From assembly GCA_965203255.1 (NCBI GenBank), contig OZ241882.1:1426001-1490000 (forward strand): DNA of 64,000 bases, read 5' to 3'. The number at the start of each line of letters is the position of its first letter. The stretch's first letter is position 1. Under the pieces are notes generated by a model. That model was not told the DNA's origin, made no database searches, and saw nothing but the letters and a program-made list of their open reading frames with translations. The position numbers and the translations under genes are program-made. This document shows positions 52,701-62,193 of the stretch, one piece after another. The stretch comes from JAPOUP01 sp965203255 (GTDB lineage: Bacteria; Pseudomonadota; Alphaproteobacteria; Rhodobacterales; Rhodobacteraceae).

Positions 52701-53324
52701 TCAGGACAGCTCGACCAGCCGACCTCGCGAAGAAAGAACCGCATGCATCTCAACTTCCGGGCCTTCCGCAACATACGCCTCCAACCCGCCCCGGAATCTC
52801 GAAAGTGACGCGATCAGGCCTCTCGAATCCGGATGGCTAACCGAAAACGACTTCAGGCGGAAACCGGAATCTGGAATCGATCTGGTCGGATGAATGGAGA
52901 ATCCCCAATCAATGAGCCCAGGAAACGCGCCTCCGAACGGCAGGCTTCCATCATCGGATATTGCGATATCCCAGACGAGATCCCCCCTGCTCAACTCCAT
53001 GGGAACACCAGTGCCGGGCGGCGCAACTTCCAGAGCGGACGACAGGGCGACCGTTCGTGCAACCCAGTTCGTGAGCCGAGGCGGTCCGGCGAAACGGTCC
53101 AGATCGAACCAACGTGGGCGATCAGGGGCAGGTGCCATCGGATCAACGGCGATCACCTCCAGATAGACACCGCCCAGTCCGAGAAGCCGATTATGTGTTC
53201 CCATATCGCGATGCTGCCCATCCGGTGCCATGGTTACGCCAAGTGAATCCTCGACAAACGCAACGCCCTCCTCCAGACGCCCGCAGGAAATGACCAGATG
53301 ATCAATCGACAGCGTTACAGTCAT
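52701..53324 (-). CDS. VOC-family (glyoxalase-like) protein
   Basis: A 207-residue protein with the glyoxalase-like fold. TLSIDHLVISCGRLEEGVAF at residues 4-24, GTHNRLLGLGGVYLEVIAVD near 43 and SIHPTRSIPDSGFRLKSFSV near 145 are typical of the Glyoxalase_3-type VOC branch, with possible metal ligands H, E, H and E. Substrate and reaction are unknown. It is 135 bases upstream of the J-domain gene on the same strand and divergent from nhaA. Confidence 0.8.
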   Translation of the reverse strand: MTVTLSIDHLVISCGRLEEGVAFVEDSLGVTMAPDGQHRDMGTHNRLLGLGGVYLEVIAVDPMAPAPDRPRWFDLDRFAGPPRLTNWVARTVALSSALEVAPPGTGVPMELSRGDLVWDIAISDDGSLPFGGAFPGLIDWGFSIHPTRSIPDSGFRLKSFSVSHPDSRGLIASLSRFRGGLEAYVAEGPEVEMHAVLSSRGRLVELS

Positions 53325-53461
53325 TAGATTCTCCAGCTACCTTCGGCGCGGCAGGCAGATCCCCATTGCCAATACCAGACAACGGTCTGTCGACCGCCCT
53401 TGACTTCGCAATCCGCAACACCATCTTACAGCAACGTTTCAGCAAACCATGTAGTTGAACC

Positions 53462-54634
53462 ATGCTTCTCCGCGCCTTGGACCGATTTTTCTCCCACGAC
53501 GCAACAGGTGGCATCATTCTCGTGCTGTCGGCGTTTGCGGCCCTGCTGTTCGCGAACTCCGCTCTGGAACCTCATTACACCAAAGCACTCGGCGCAACAC
53601 TCTCAATCACCATCGAAGGAACGGGTCTCCAGAAGCCACTGATTCTCTGGATCAACGACGGGCTCATGGCAGTCTTTTTCTTTCTGGTCGGCCTCGAACT
53701 GAAGCGCGAACTTCTTGAAGGCAACCTCAGGAACCCACGTGACGTCGTGTTGCCCGGCGCGGCCGCAGTCGGAGGCATGGCCATCCCGGCGCTTGTCTTC
53801 CTGTCCCTGAACGCAGGGACAGATGCGGCAACCGGCTGGGCCATTCCGGCAGCCACCGACATCGCCTTCGCCCTCGGCGTCCTGGCCCTCCTGGGCAGCC
53901 GCGTGCCCCCGTCCCTGAAGGTGTTCCTGCTCACGTTGGCGATCCTCGACGATCTCGGCGCGATTATCATCATCGCCCTGTTCTATACGGCCGAACTGAA
54001 GCCAGCCTATCTTGGCCTTGCGCTGCTGCCTCTGGCCGCAATGGTCTGGCGTTCCCGAATGGGTGCACACCGCATGGCTCCGACCCTACTGCTCGGCGTC
54101 GTGCTTTGGACTCTGATGCTGAAGTCCGGTGTACATGCGACCCTTGCCGGGGTGATCACCGCATTTTGCATTCCATTGACTGACAGGTGGGGGAAGTCGC
54201 CCCTCCATTCGCTTGAGCAAGGGCTATCGCCCTATGTTCTGTACTTCATTGTTCCGGTATTCGCTTTCGCCAATGCCGGGGTAGTCCTGGAAGGACTGTC
54301 CCTGGCTGATCTATTCGCTCCGCTTCCGTTGGGTATCGCGGCAGGACTTGTCATCGGTAAACAACTGGGCGTATTCGGCTTGACCTTCCTGCTCGTCCAA
54401 CTCGGAATCTCGCGAATGCCAACCGGCGCGAACTGGGCACAGATCTACGGAATAGCCTGTCTGGCGGGGATTGGCTTCACCATGTCGCTGTTCATCGGAT
54501 CACTCAGCTATAGTGACCAATCCATGATGAACGCCGTGCGCCTTGGAGTGCTCAGTGGATCGGCTGTATCCGCCGTGCTGGGTTTCGCGGCACTGATGTT
54601 GGCGGCACCATCGACAAGGACAGCCGAGCCATAG
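53462..54634 (+). CDS. nhaA: Na+/H+ antiporter NhaA
   Basis: A 390-residue inner-membrane antiporter that exports Na+ (or Li+) in exchange for protons. The sequence shows the family start (LDRFFSHDATGGIILVLSAF), then NDGLMAVFFFLVGLELKREL near 60, PAATDIAFALGVLALLGSRV near 137 and the paired active-site aspartates in AILDDLGAIIIIALFYTAEL near 160-165. The C-terminal helices end in GIACLAGIGFTMSLFIGSLS. Length is normal and about twelve hydrophobic helices are visible. It is a single-gene unit. Confidence 0.96.
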   Translation: MLLRALDRFFSHDATGGIILVLSAFAALLFANSALEPHYTKALGATLSITIEGTGLQKPLILWINDGLMAVFFFLVGLELKRELLEGNLRNPRDVVLPGAAAVGGMAIPALVFLSLNAGTDAATGWAIPAATDIAFALGVLALLGSRVPPSLKVFLLTLAILDDLGAIIIIALFYTAELKPAYLGLALLPLAAMVWRSRMGAHRMAPTLLLGVVLWTLMLKSGVHATLAGVITAFCIPLTDRWGKSPLHSLEQGLSPYVLYFIVPVFAFANAGVVLEGLSLADLFAPLPLGIAAGLVIGKQLGVFGLTFLLVQLGISRMPTGANWAQIYGIACLAGIGFTMSLFIGSLSYSDQSMMNAVRLGVLSGSAVSAVLGFAALMLAAPSTRTAEP

Positions 54635-54664
54635 GGATCTTCACTTGCAGAACCCAAAGATCGT

Positions 54665-56812
54665 CTACGGGTCTGGACTGACCGCCCGAGCCTCGCGAAT
54701 CAGACGCAGAATGTCGCGCGCGGCCTCGGGAATGTTTGTTCCGGGGCCAAAGATCGCCTTGATACCCGCCCTCCTGAGGAACCCATAATCCTGCTGGGGA
54801 ATGACGCCGCCACAGATTACGATTATGTCCTCGGCACCATGAGCTCTCAATGCCTCGACAAGCTTGGGTGCGAGTGTCTTGTGTCCAGCGGCTTGGGTCG
54901 AGATTCCAACCACATGCACGTCGTTGTCAACCGCATCCTGCGCGGCCTCTTCCGGAGTCTGGAACAATGGACCGACATCGACGTCAAATCCGATATCCGC
55001 GAATGCGGTCGCAATCACCTTGGCACCGCGGTCATGGCCATCCTGACCCATCTTTACCACCAGCATACGGGGACGTCGCCCCTCTGCCTCGGCGAATTCC
55101 TCCACCGCTGCCTGAATCGCCGCGAATTCCCTATCCCCTTCATAGGCCGCCCCATAGACCCCGGAAAGAGTCCGCACCTCCGCGCGGTGCCGCCCAAAGA
55201 CGCGCTCCATTGCCAGCGATATCTCTCCCACAGTCGCGCGGGCGCGCGCCGCCTCGACAGAAAGCTCAAGTAGATTGCCTTCGCCACCCGATGCGCTCCG
55301 CTCAAGCTCTGCAAGCGCATCAGTGCAGGCCACCTGATCACGCGTGGCGCGAATTCTCTCCAGGCGGCCGATCTGGGCCTTGCGCACGGCGGCGTTGTCG
55401 ATATCGCGAACGTCGATCGGGACTTCCCTCTCGGGCCTGAATCTGTTGACACCCACAATCACCTCTTCTCCCCTATCAACCGCAGCCTGGCGTCGTGCCG
55501 CAGCCTCCTCAATGCGAAGTTTCGGCATGCCACTCGCCACCGCCTTGGTCATCCCCCCCATTTCGTCAATTTCCTGAATGGTCGCCCAGGCCTCATCGGC
55601 AAGATCAGCTGTCAGCTTCTCGACGTAGTAGGAGCCTGCCAAAGGATCAACGACCTTGGTCACACCTGTCTCATTCTGGAGAATCAGCTGGGTGTTCCGC
55701 GCGATTCGGGATGAAAAGTCAGTTGGCAGGGCGATCGCCTCGTCGAAACTGTTGGTGTGAAGTGATTGGGTTCCGCCGAGAACCGCGCTCAGTGCCTCGT
55801 ACGCCGTGCGGACGATGTTGTTGTACGGATCCTGTTCCTGAAGCGAAACGCCTGACGTCTGGCAGTGGGTACGCAGCATCATGCTCTGCGGCTTCTTCGG
55901 AGCGAATTCACTCATGATCCTGTGCCACAGGAAACGCGCTGCCCGAAGCTTTGCCGCCTCCATGAACAGATTCATGCCGATTGCGAAGAAGAAGGAGAGC
56001 CGCCCGGCAAACCGGTCCACGTCCAGGCCCCGCGAAACCGCTGCCTTAACATATTCCTTGCCGTTCGCCAGGGTGAACGCGAGCTCCTGCACGAGGTTCG
56101 CTCCCGCCTCCTGCATGTGGTAACCCGAGATGCTGATGGAGTTGAACCGCGGCATCTCATTCGAGGTGTATTCGATGATGTCCGCGACAATCCGCATCGA
56201 GGGCTCCGGGGGATAGATGAAGGTGTTCCGCACCATGAACTCCTTCAGGATGTCATTCTGAATCGTCCCGGACAGCTTGCCGCGGTCAACGCCCTGCTCC
56301 TCACCGGCGACAATGAAGGACGCGAGGACCGGAATCACCGCACCGTTCATTGTCATCGAAACCGACACCTCTCCCAATGGAATTCCGTCGAAGAGAATCT
56401 TCATGTCCTCTACCGAATCAATGGCGACCCCCGCCTTGCCGACATCGCCCACAACCCGTTCATGGTCACTGTCATAGCCGCGATGGGTTGCGAGGTCGAA
56501 AGCGACCGACACACCCTGTTGCCCGGCCGCCAAAGCCTGACGGTAGAACGCATTCGACTCTTCCGCTGTCGAGAACCCTGCATATTGTCGGATTGTCCAC
56601 GGCCGACCGGTATACATGGTCGCTCGGGGTCCACGCGTGAATGGCGCCTCACCCGGCATCGAACCGATATGCGCAAGACCCTCTATGTCAGAAGCCGCAT
56701 AGACCGGTTTCACCGCAATTCCTTCCGGAGTGTTCCAAACCAGATCATCGAGCGGGCGACCGCGTAGCTCGCGTTCGGCGACTGCCTGCCATTCGGTTCT
56801 GTCAACGGTCAT
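54665..56812 (-). CDS. scpA: Methylmalonyl-CoA mutase (adenosylcobalamin-dependent)
   Basis: A 715-residue single-chain mutase. The N-terminal substrate TIM barrel has RPWTIRQYAGFSTAEESNAF near residue 75, AFDLATHRGYDSDHERVVGD near 110 and LRTHCQTSGVSLQEQDPYNN near 315. The C-terminal cobalamin domain has the base-off motif in VVKMGQDGHDRGAKVIATAF near 595 (DxHxxG) and VHVVGISTQAAGHKTLAPKL. It converts (R)-methylmalonyl-CoA to succinyl-CoA, the last step of the propionyl-CoA route with PccAB and Mce in this window. It is divergent from the DUF4174 gene. Confidence 0.97.
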   Translation of the reverse strand: MTVDRTEWQAVAERELRGRPLDDLVWNTPEGIAVKPVYAASDIEGLAHIGSMPGEAPFTRGPRATMYTGRPWTIRQYAGFSTAEESNAFYRQALAAGQQGVSVAFDLATHRGYDSDHERVVGDVGKAGVAIDSVEDMKILFDGIPLGEVSVSMTMNGAVIPVLASFIVAGEEQGVDRGKLSGTIQNDILKEFMVRNTFIYPPEPSMRIVADIIEYTSNEMPRFNSISISGYHMQEAGANLVQELAFTLANGKEYVKAAVSRGLDVDRFAGRLSFFFAIGMNLFMEAAKLRAARFLWHRIMSEFAPKKPQSMMLRTHCQTSGVSLQEQDPYNNIVRTAYEALSAVLGGTQSLHTNSFDEAIALPTDFSSRIARNTQLILQNETGVTKVVDPLAGSYYVEKLTADLADEAWATIQEIDEMGGMTKAVASGMPKLRIEEAAARRQAAVDRGEEVIVGVNRFRPEREVPIDVRDIDNAAVRKAQIGRLERIRATRDQVACTDALAELERSASGGEGNLLELSVEAARARATVGEISLAMERVFGRHRAEVRTLSGVYGAAYEGDREFAAIQAAVEEFAEAEGRRPRMLVVKMGQDGHDRGAKVIATAFADIGFDVDVGPLFQTPEEAAQDAVDNDVHVVGISTQAAGHKTLAPKLVEALRAHGAEDIIVICGGVIPQQDYGFLRRAGIKAIFGPGTNIPEAARDILRLIREARAVSPDP

Positions 56813-56932
56813 TGCAGCACCTCCGAAATTTGACTCTTGCGGGACCTATCAACTCTGATGATGTCAGAGGTGTTCGTCCGCTCTTCGATTCCGCTCTCAC
56901 ACACACTATATTCGGGAAACTCTGGAGGATGC

Positions 56933-57403
56933 ATGAGACAGATTCCCGCCATCGCCTTTGCAACCCTGCTGGCCTTTCCAGCGGCAGGACAGGACTCTGG
57001 GTTGTCAGCGGAGCAACCATCGGCACTTGCACCGATGGAAGCGGTAGACGTTGAACTCGATGAATTCCTCTGGCTCAAGCGCCCGATCGTGGTCCTCGCG
57101 GACACACCCGCAGATCCGAATTTCCAGGAACAGATCGCTCTGCTGCTGGAACGCCCGGATGAACTGCTGAAACGTGATGTTGTGCTCATCGTCGACACCA
57201 ATCCCAACGCAGGCACGGAGATCCGCACCAGACTACGCCCGCGCGGATTCATGCTTACGCTGATCGGCAAGGATGGACGGGTAAATCTACGTAAACCGTT
57301 TCCCTGGAATGTTCGCGAGATTACCCATGCAATGGACAAATGGCCACTCCGGCAGAAGGAAATCCGTGACGCCAAGGCCTCCGCCGCAGCAGGTGCTGAG
57401 TAG
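56933..57403 (+). CDS. DUF4174-domain exported protein
   Basis: A 156-residue protein with a Sec signal peptide (RQIPAIAFATLLAFPAAGQ, residues 2-20). The mature part contains the DUF4174 pattern FLWLKRPIVVLADTPADPNF near 48, then RDVVLIVDTNPNAGTEIRTR and PRGFMLTLIGKDGRVNLRKP near 105, a thioredoxin-like layout without a CxxC. It probably resides in the periplasm; function unknown. The start at 56933 follows GGAGG. It sits between the convergent pccA and the divergent mutase gene, as in many Rhodobacterales propionate loci. Confidence 0.88.
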   Translation: MRQIPAIAFATLLAFPAAGQDSGLSAEQPSALAPMEAVDVELDEFLWLKRPIVVLADTPADPNFQEQIALLLERPDELLKRDVVLIVDTNPNAGTEIRTRLRPRGFMLTLIGKDGRVNLRKPFPWNVREITHAMDKWPLRQKEIRDAKASAAAGAE

Positions 57404-57542
57404 CGGCCCGGCCACATTCCATCGGTCGCAGTGAGAAGTCTACGCCCGATGGGTTGTCCAAGGCGTAGCCGCGAGGGATTTTCCTGGGACTCCTCAGGCC
57501 TGCCCCGCCAAATGCCGCCTGTAACACCTCCATGCGGAAGGT

Positions 57543-59588
57543 TCATCTGAACTCCATGATGACGTCGTCCACAGCCAGGCTGTCGCCTGGACCTACGTTG
57601 ATCCTGTTGACCACGGATTTCCTCTCCGCGCGAAGGATGTTCTCCATCTTCATCGCTTCCACGATGCAAAGCCCCTGACCCTCCTGAACCTCCTGACCGA
57701 CCTCGACGTCGATCCTTACGATCAGGCCAGGCATTGGGCAAAGCAACAGCTTCGAGGTATCGGGTGGTTGCCTGACAGGCATCAGCGAAGCGAGTTCCGC
57801 CTGCCGAGGCGTCTGCACAAGCACCTTCAGATCCGCGCCTCTGGTGCGGAGCCGGAACCCGCACGGTACCTTTCCAACCTTCAGTACCAACGGCTTGCCA
57901 TCCACATCCAGAGCCGCAAGGGTGGCGCCTGGCGTCCAGTCACTCTCAACCCGAACCGTGACGCCATCCTCAAAGTGGATGTTCGAACCACAGTGATCCG
58001 CCTCGATCAACAGAGCGAAACGCTTTCCCTGCAGGCTTACGACCCAGTCGCTTCCGACCCGGCGCTCATGATTGTCCATTCGTCCACTGATACGTGTTCG
58101 CCTGATTTCGGCTACCCGGAACATTGCTGCGGCCCCAGCGGCGACACGGCGCAGATCGTCCTCCGACAGCCTGACACCATCGAATCCGTCAGGAAACTCT
58201 TCTGCGATGAAAGCGGTGGTGATGTCGCCGGAGATAAATCCGGAATGATCCATCACTGCACTCAGGAACGGGAGATTGTGCGCGATTCCCTCGATCTCGA
58301 ACCGGTCAAGCGCCAGCCGCATCCCTTCAACCGCCTCGTCCCGCGTCGGTGCCCAAGTGCACAGCTTCGCGATCATCGGATCGTAGTGCACACTAATCTC
58401 ACCACCCTCATAGACGCCTGTGTCGTTGCGCACGGCTGAATCACCTGTCGTGACGGAATCTTCCCAGCGATTGCTGGATAGCAAGGGCCCGGCGGCGATT
58501 TCATCGGGTGGCCGGTATCGGGTCAGGCGGCCGATCGATGGAAGAAAGCCGCGGTAGGGATCCTCCGCATAGACACGGTTCTCGATGGCCCATCCCTTGA
58601 GGGTCACGTCAGCCTGCGAGAATGAAAGCCTCTCTCCCGCCGCGACGCGTATCATCTGTTCGACCAGATCAATTCCGGTGATGAGTTCAGTGACCGGATG
58701 CTCCACCTGAAGGCGGGTGTTCATCTCAAGAAAGTAGAAGTTCCGGTCACCGTCGACGATAAACTCGACAGTGCCGGCGCTTTGGTACCCGACGGCCCGC
58801 GCCAGCGCGACGGCCTGTGCCCCCATCGCCGCCCGCGTCTCGGGGTCAAGAAACGGCGACGGTGCCTCCTCCACAACTTTCTGGTTCCTTCGCTGGATCG
58901 AACACTCGCGCTCACCAAGATAGACTCCGTTTCCATGGCCGTCGCAGAGGACCTGTATCTCGATGTGTCGCGGGCGGGTGATGAACTTCTCAATGAAAAT
59001 CCGATCATCGCCAAAGCTGGCAGCGGCCTCGCTCCTCGACGACTGGAATCCCTCTCTGGTCTGGTCTTCGTTCCAAGCGATTCGCATACCCTTGCCGCCG
59101 CCACCGGCACTGGCCTTGATCATGACCGGATAGCCGATATCCGACGCGATTCTCACCGCGTCGTCCGCATCTTCGATCAAGCCCATGTGGCCTGGTACCG
59201 TGGACACATTGGCGTCCTGGGCGATTTTCTTTGAAGCGATCTTGTCGCCCATTGCCTCGATGGCACCGGTGGGTGGCCCGATGAACGTGACGCCCACATT
59301 CTCCAAAGCCTTTGAGAACCTGCTGTTCTCGCTGAGAAATCCGTAGCCTGGATGAACAGCCTGAGCGCCCGTTCGCTCAATCGCCTCCATGACCCTGTCG
59401 ATAGCGATATAGGAATCTATGGCGGGCGATGGCCCAATATGAACCGCCTCGTCCGCCATCCTCACATGCAGGGCGCGAGCATCTGCCTCTGAATGGACGG
59501 CAACTGTCGCGATACCCATCCGGCGGGCAGTCCTGATGACCCTGCAGGCAATCTCCCCGCGGTTTGCGATCAGTATCTTTCCAAACAT
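57543..59588 (-). CDS. pccA: Propionyl-CoA carboxylase alpha subunit
   Basis: A 681-residue biotin enzyme. Residues 1-450 are the biotin carboxylase domain: MFGKILIANRGEIACRVIRT at the start, ATP-grasp loop KASAGGGGKGMRIAW near 160, then SIQRRNQKVVEEAPSPFLDP and FLEMNTRLQVEHPVTELITG. A linker/BT domain follows, and the C-terminal biotinyl domain carries the biotinylated lysine in LCIVEAMKMENILRAERK, about 35 residues from the end. It carboxylates biotin with ATP and bicarbonate, and PccB transfers CO2 to propionyl-CoA. The ATG at 59588 matches the family start; the frame opens 17 codons earlier without support. Confidence 0.95.
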   Translation of the reverse strand: MFGKILIANRGEIACRVIRTARRMGIATVAVHSEADARALHVRMADEAVHIGPSPAIDSYIAIDRVMEAIERTGAQAVHPGYGFLSENSRFSKALENVGVTFIGPPTGAIEAMGDKIASKKIAQDANVSTVPGHMGLIEDADDAVRIASDIGYPVMIKASAGGGGKGMRIAWNEDQTREGFQSSRSEAAASFGDDRIFIEKFITRPRHIEIQVLCDGHGNGVYLGERECSIQRRNQKVVEEAPSPFLDPETRAAMGAQAVALARAVGYQSAGTVEFIVDGDRNFYFLEMNTRLQVEHPVTELITGIDLVEQMIRVAAGERLSFSQADVTLKGWAIENRVYAEDPYRGFLPSIGRLTRYRPPDEIAAGPLLSSNRWEDSVTTGDSAVRNDTGVYEGGEISVHYDPMIAKLCTWAPTRDEAVEGMRLALDRFEIEGIAHNLPFLSAVMDHSGFISGDITTAFIAEEFPDGFDGVRLSEDDLRRVAAGAAAMFRVAEIRRTRISGRMDNHERRVGSDWVVSLQGKRFALLIEADHCGSNIHFEDGVTVRVESDWTPGATLAALDVDGKPLVLKVGKVPCGFRLRTRGADLKVLVQTPRQAELASLMPVRQPPDTSKLLLCPMPGLIVRIDVEVGQEVQEGQGLCIVEAMKMENILRAERKSVVNRINVGPGDSLAVDDVIMEFR

Positions 59589-60000
59589 CCCATGTCCCTT
59601 CCGGTTGCCGGTCTGGATGTCAATTGAACCACGGCCCATGGGCAGTCATCCGGACAGCCCTGAAGGCGGTCCGCGCGTCGCAACAGCAGCGGTGGAATTC
59701 GGACGATGGTAGCGGGGCGGCGCAGGACCTGCCTGCGAGTCCCGACCGAAGGTCCGTCCGTGATGTTCGATTCGGATTTCCCGTTTGCGGCCAACGCCCC
59801 GCAGGCGCGACCACGGACTTCGGAACCCTTCTCCCATGAACGGAAACCCGTTCAGGATTGCGGCCGCTCGGGCCCAACGCCAACTGAGCGGATCCACCTG
59901 AACTGAAGTCAATGAACTGGGGACGAACTTCGGGAATTTGGCCCGAACAGCCGGGAACGCCTTTCATGCACCAGCCTCCCGAGTGGCGGCGCGGCACTTT
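59589..60000. other. Gap between pccA and the small lipoprotein gene
   Basis: About 410 bases with no supported gene. Minus-strand frames here are rich in R, P and G and have no family pattern. The pccA promoter may lie here if it is not transcribed from pccB. Confidence 0.4.
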
Positions 60001-60024
60001 GGGGCGGGCGCGACGGCCCGCCCC
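60001..60024 (-). terminator. GC-rich hairpin after the lipoprotein gene
   Basis: A perfect 9-bp stem (ggggcgggc with gcccgcccc) has a 6-base loop and starts 19 bases after the lipoprotein stop on the minus strand. No T tract follows, so it may act as a weak terminator or an mRNA-stabilising stem. Confidence 0.5.
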
Positions 60025-60042
60025 ACTGGACTACGAGCCCAA

Positions 60043-60192
60043 TTACATCTTGCCTTCCATCGTGTCCATGGACATTTCCTCAGGCATTGCCTCAGGCATT
60101 TCTTCCATGACCTCCATTTCCGGTTCTGCGGCACATGCAGCGATGAGCGCAGCCAGGGAAAGAGTGGCGGCGATCTTGATAGTTCTGGACAT
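60043..60192 (-). CDS. Small Met/Glu-rich lipoprotein
   Basis: A 49-residue protein: a basic start (MSRTIKIAATLSLAALIAAC) with lipobox L-I-A-A-C at residues 16-20, then an acidic tail rich in methionine (EPEMEVMEEMPEAMPEEMSM). Signal peptidase II would leave a lipid-anchored ~30-residue acidic peptide. AGACTTG precedes the ATG, a modest ribosome site. It lies between pccB and pccA on the same strand, a place where small hypothetical genes are common in Rhodobacterales. The MxxxM/ExM pattern could bind a soft metal such as copper, but that is inference. Confidence 0.7.
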   Translation of the reverse strand: MSRTIKIAATLSLAALIAACAAEPEMEVMEEMPEAMPEEMSMDTMEGKM

Positions 60193-60532
60193 TCAAGTCT
60201 CCCATCTAGTCTTCGATAAATCCGCAGAAATGTTCCAGCGGACCTCTCACAGGCAATAGGTTTCACAACAAGCAGGTAAGATGCAACAAAAATTTCCCCG
60301 TCCGGGAAAATACTGCATCCTACCCCTGTAGGCGAGCCGCAGTGCGCCCACTCCAACAGCGCACCCTGAATGACGTAAACTGGCTTCATGGGACTGATTG
60401 TCGAATACGAAGCAGATGCTCAAAATGGATGACCCGTCCGTCGTCATTTCTCCAGTCTGGCTCGGATTCCAGCCAGTCTCCGGCCAGTTGGCCGTCCGAA
60501 ACGTGCGGTTCGAATTCAGACATCCACTCGCC
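60193..60532. other. Gap between pccB and the lipoprotein gene
   Basis: About 340 bases. Short frames on both strands (for example plus-strand MSNTKQMLKMDDPSVVISPV over 60398-60589, which overlaps pccB) have no family support. Nothing else recognised. Confidence 0.4.
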
Positions 60533-62065
60533 TTACAATGGGATGTTGTCGTGTTTCTTCCAGGGGTTCCGCAGTCGCTTACCCCTTAAGGACGCGAATG
60601 CGCGACAGACCCTCTTCCGGGTGCTTTTCGGAACTATCACCTCCTCAATGAAGCCTCTTTCCGCCGCCACAAAGGGATTCGCGAACCGGTCCTGATAGTC
60701 CTTCGTGCGCTCCTCTATCCTCTCCGCATGCTCAAGTTCGGAGCGATACAGGATTTCCACAGCACCCTTCGCCCCCATCACGGCAATTTCGGCCGAAGGC
60801 CAGGCATAGTTGAAATCACCGCGCAGGTGCTTGGAGGCCATGACGTCATAGGCACCGCCGTAGGCCTTACGTGTAATGACCGTAACCTTTGGAACCGTGG
60901 CCTCTGCATAGGCAAAGAGCAACTTGGCACCGTGCTTGATGACGCCACCGTACTCCTGGGAAGTTCCGGGAAGAAAGCCTGGGACGTCGACGAGGGTTAG
61001 GATGGGAATTTCGAAAGCATCGCAGAACCGCACGAACCTGGCGGCCTTACGGGACGAATCAATGTCGAGACAACCCGCCAGCACCATCGGCTGGTTAGCC
61101 ACGGTTCCGACAGTCTGACCCTCGAGCCGGATGAACCCGGTGATGATGTTTTTCGCGAATTCCGCCTGTATCTCGAAGAAATCCCCTTCGTCCGCGACGA
61201 CCCGGATCAACTCGTGCATGTCGTACGGTGAGTTGGGACTGTCGGGGACCAGCGTATCAAGGCTTTCCCCAACCCGGGCAGGATGATCGAAGAACGGCCG
61301 CACCGGTGGCTTTTCACGATTGTTGAGTGGCAGGAAATCCATCAGACGCCGAATTTCCGTCATCGCCTCAACGTCGTTCCCGAACGCCCCATCGGCAACA
61401 GACGATTTCCTTGTATGGGTTTGTGCACCGCCCAGTTCCTCTGCGGTCACAACTTCATTCGTTACGGTCTTCACCACGTCCGGACCGGTGACGAACATAT
61501 GGGATGTGTCCTTCACCATGAATATGAAGTCCGTCATCGCCGGTGAATATACGGCTCCGCCTGCGCATGGACCCATGATCACGCTGATCTGAGGAACAAC
61601 ACCTGAGGCAAGCACATTGCGCTGGAAGACTTCCGCATAGCCAGCCAAAGACGCCACACCTTCCTGTATCCGGGCACCGCCGGAATCATTCAGGCCAATG
61701 ACCGGAGCGCCGTTCTGCACCGCCATGTCCATGATCTTGCAGATTTTCCGGGCATGCGTTTCTGACAGTGAACCTCCGAAGACCGTAAAGTCCTGGCTAA
61801 ACACATAGACCATGCGCCCATTGATCGTTCCCCATCCTGTAACCACCCCGTCGCCCGAGGGCCGATTCGCCTCCATGCCAAAGTCACTGCACCGATGAAC
61901 GACGAACATATCGAATTCTTCGAAACTGTCTTCGTCCAGAAGCAGTTCAAGCCGCTCACGGGCCGTTAGCTTGCCCTTGGCATGCTGCGCGTCAATCCTG
62001 TGCTGCCCACCGCCATGCCGTGCCACATTGCGGCGGTTCTGGAGTTCCTGCAGGATGTCCTTCAT
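60533..62065 (-). CDS. pccB: Propionyl-CoA carboxylase beta subunit
   Basis: A 510-residue carboxyltransferase subunit. It begins MKDILQELQNRRNVARHGGG with KGKLTARERLELLLDEDSFE. The N half has MVYVFSQDFTVFGGSLSETH and APVIGLNDSGGARIQEGVAS near 125, and the C half has PILTLVDVPGFLPGTSQEYG near 370 and the oxyanion segment ITRKAYGGAYDVMASKHLRG near 415. It ends NPWKKHDNIPL, a typical PccB end. It transfers carboxyl from biotin on PccA to propionyl-CoA. In this locus pccB is upstream of pccA with the lipoprotein gene in between. Confidence 0.96.
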   Translation of the reverse strand: MKDILQELQNRRNVARHGGGQHRIDAQHAKGKLTARERLELLLDEDSFEEFDMFVVHRCSDFGMEANRPSGDGVVTGWGTINGRMVYVFSQDFTVFGGSLSETHARKICKIMDMAVQNGAPVIGLNDSGGARIQEGVASLAGYAEVFQRNVLASGVVPQISVIMGPCAGGAVYSPAMTDFIFMVKDTSHMFVTGPDVVKTVTNEVVTAEELGGAQTHTRKSSVADGAFGNDVEAMTEIRRLMDFLPLNNREKPPVRPFFDHPARVGESLDTLVPDSPNSPYDMHELIRVVADEGDFFEIQAEFAKNIITGFIRLEGQTVGTVANQPMVLAGCLDIDSSRKAARFVRFCDAFEIPILTLVDVPGFLPGTSQEYGGVIKHGAKLLFAYAEATVPKVTVITRKAYGGAYDVMASKHLRGDFNYAWPSAEIAVMGAKGAVEILYRSELEHAERIEERTKDYQDRFANPFVAAERGFIEEVIVPKSTRKRVCRAFASLRGKRLRNPWKKHDNIPL

Positions 62066-62193
62066 GCGCCTTCCGAATCGCTTTGCCTTACCTGACGCAG
62101 GACAATATGCAGAGCCTACCCGAAGAGGAAGCGAAATTCGGAAAATTGCAAAGTGTTCATGACTTAGAACCTGATAGATGCAAAACTGAAAAC

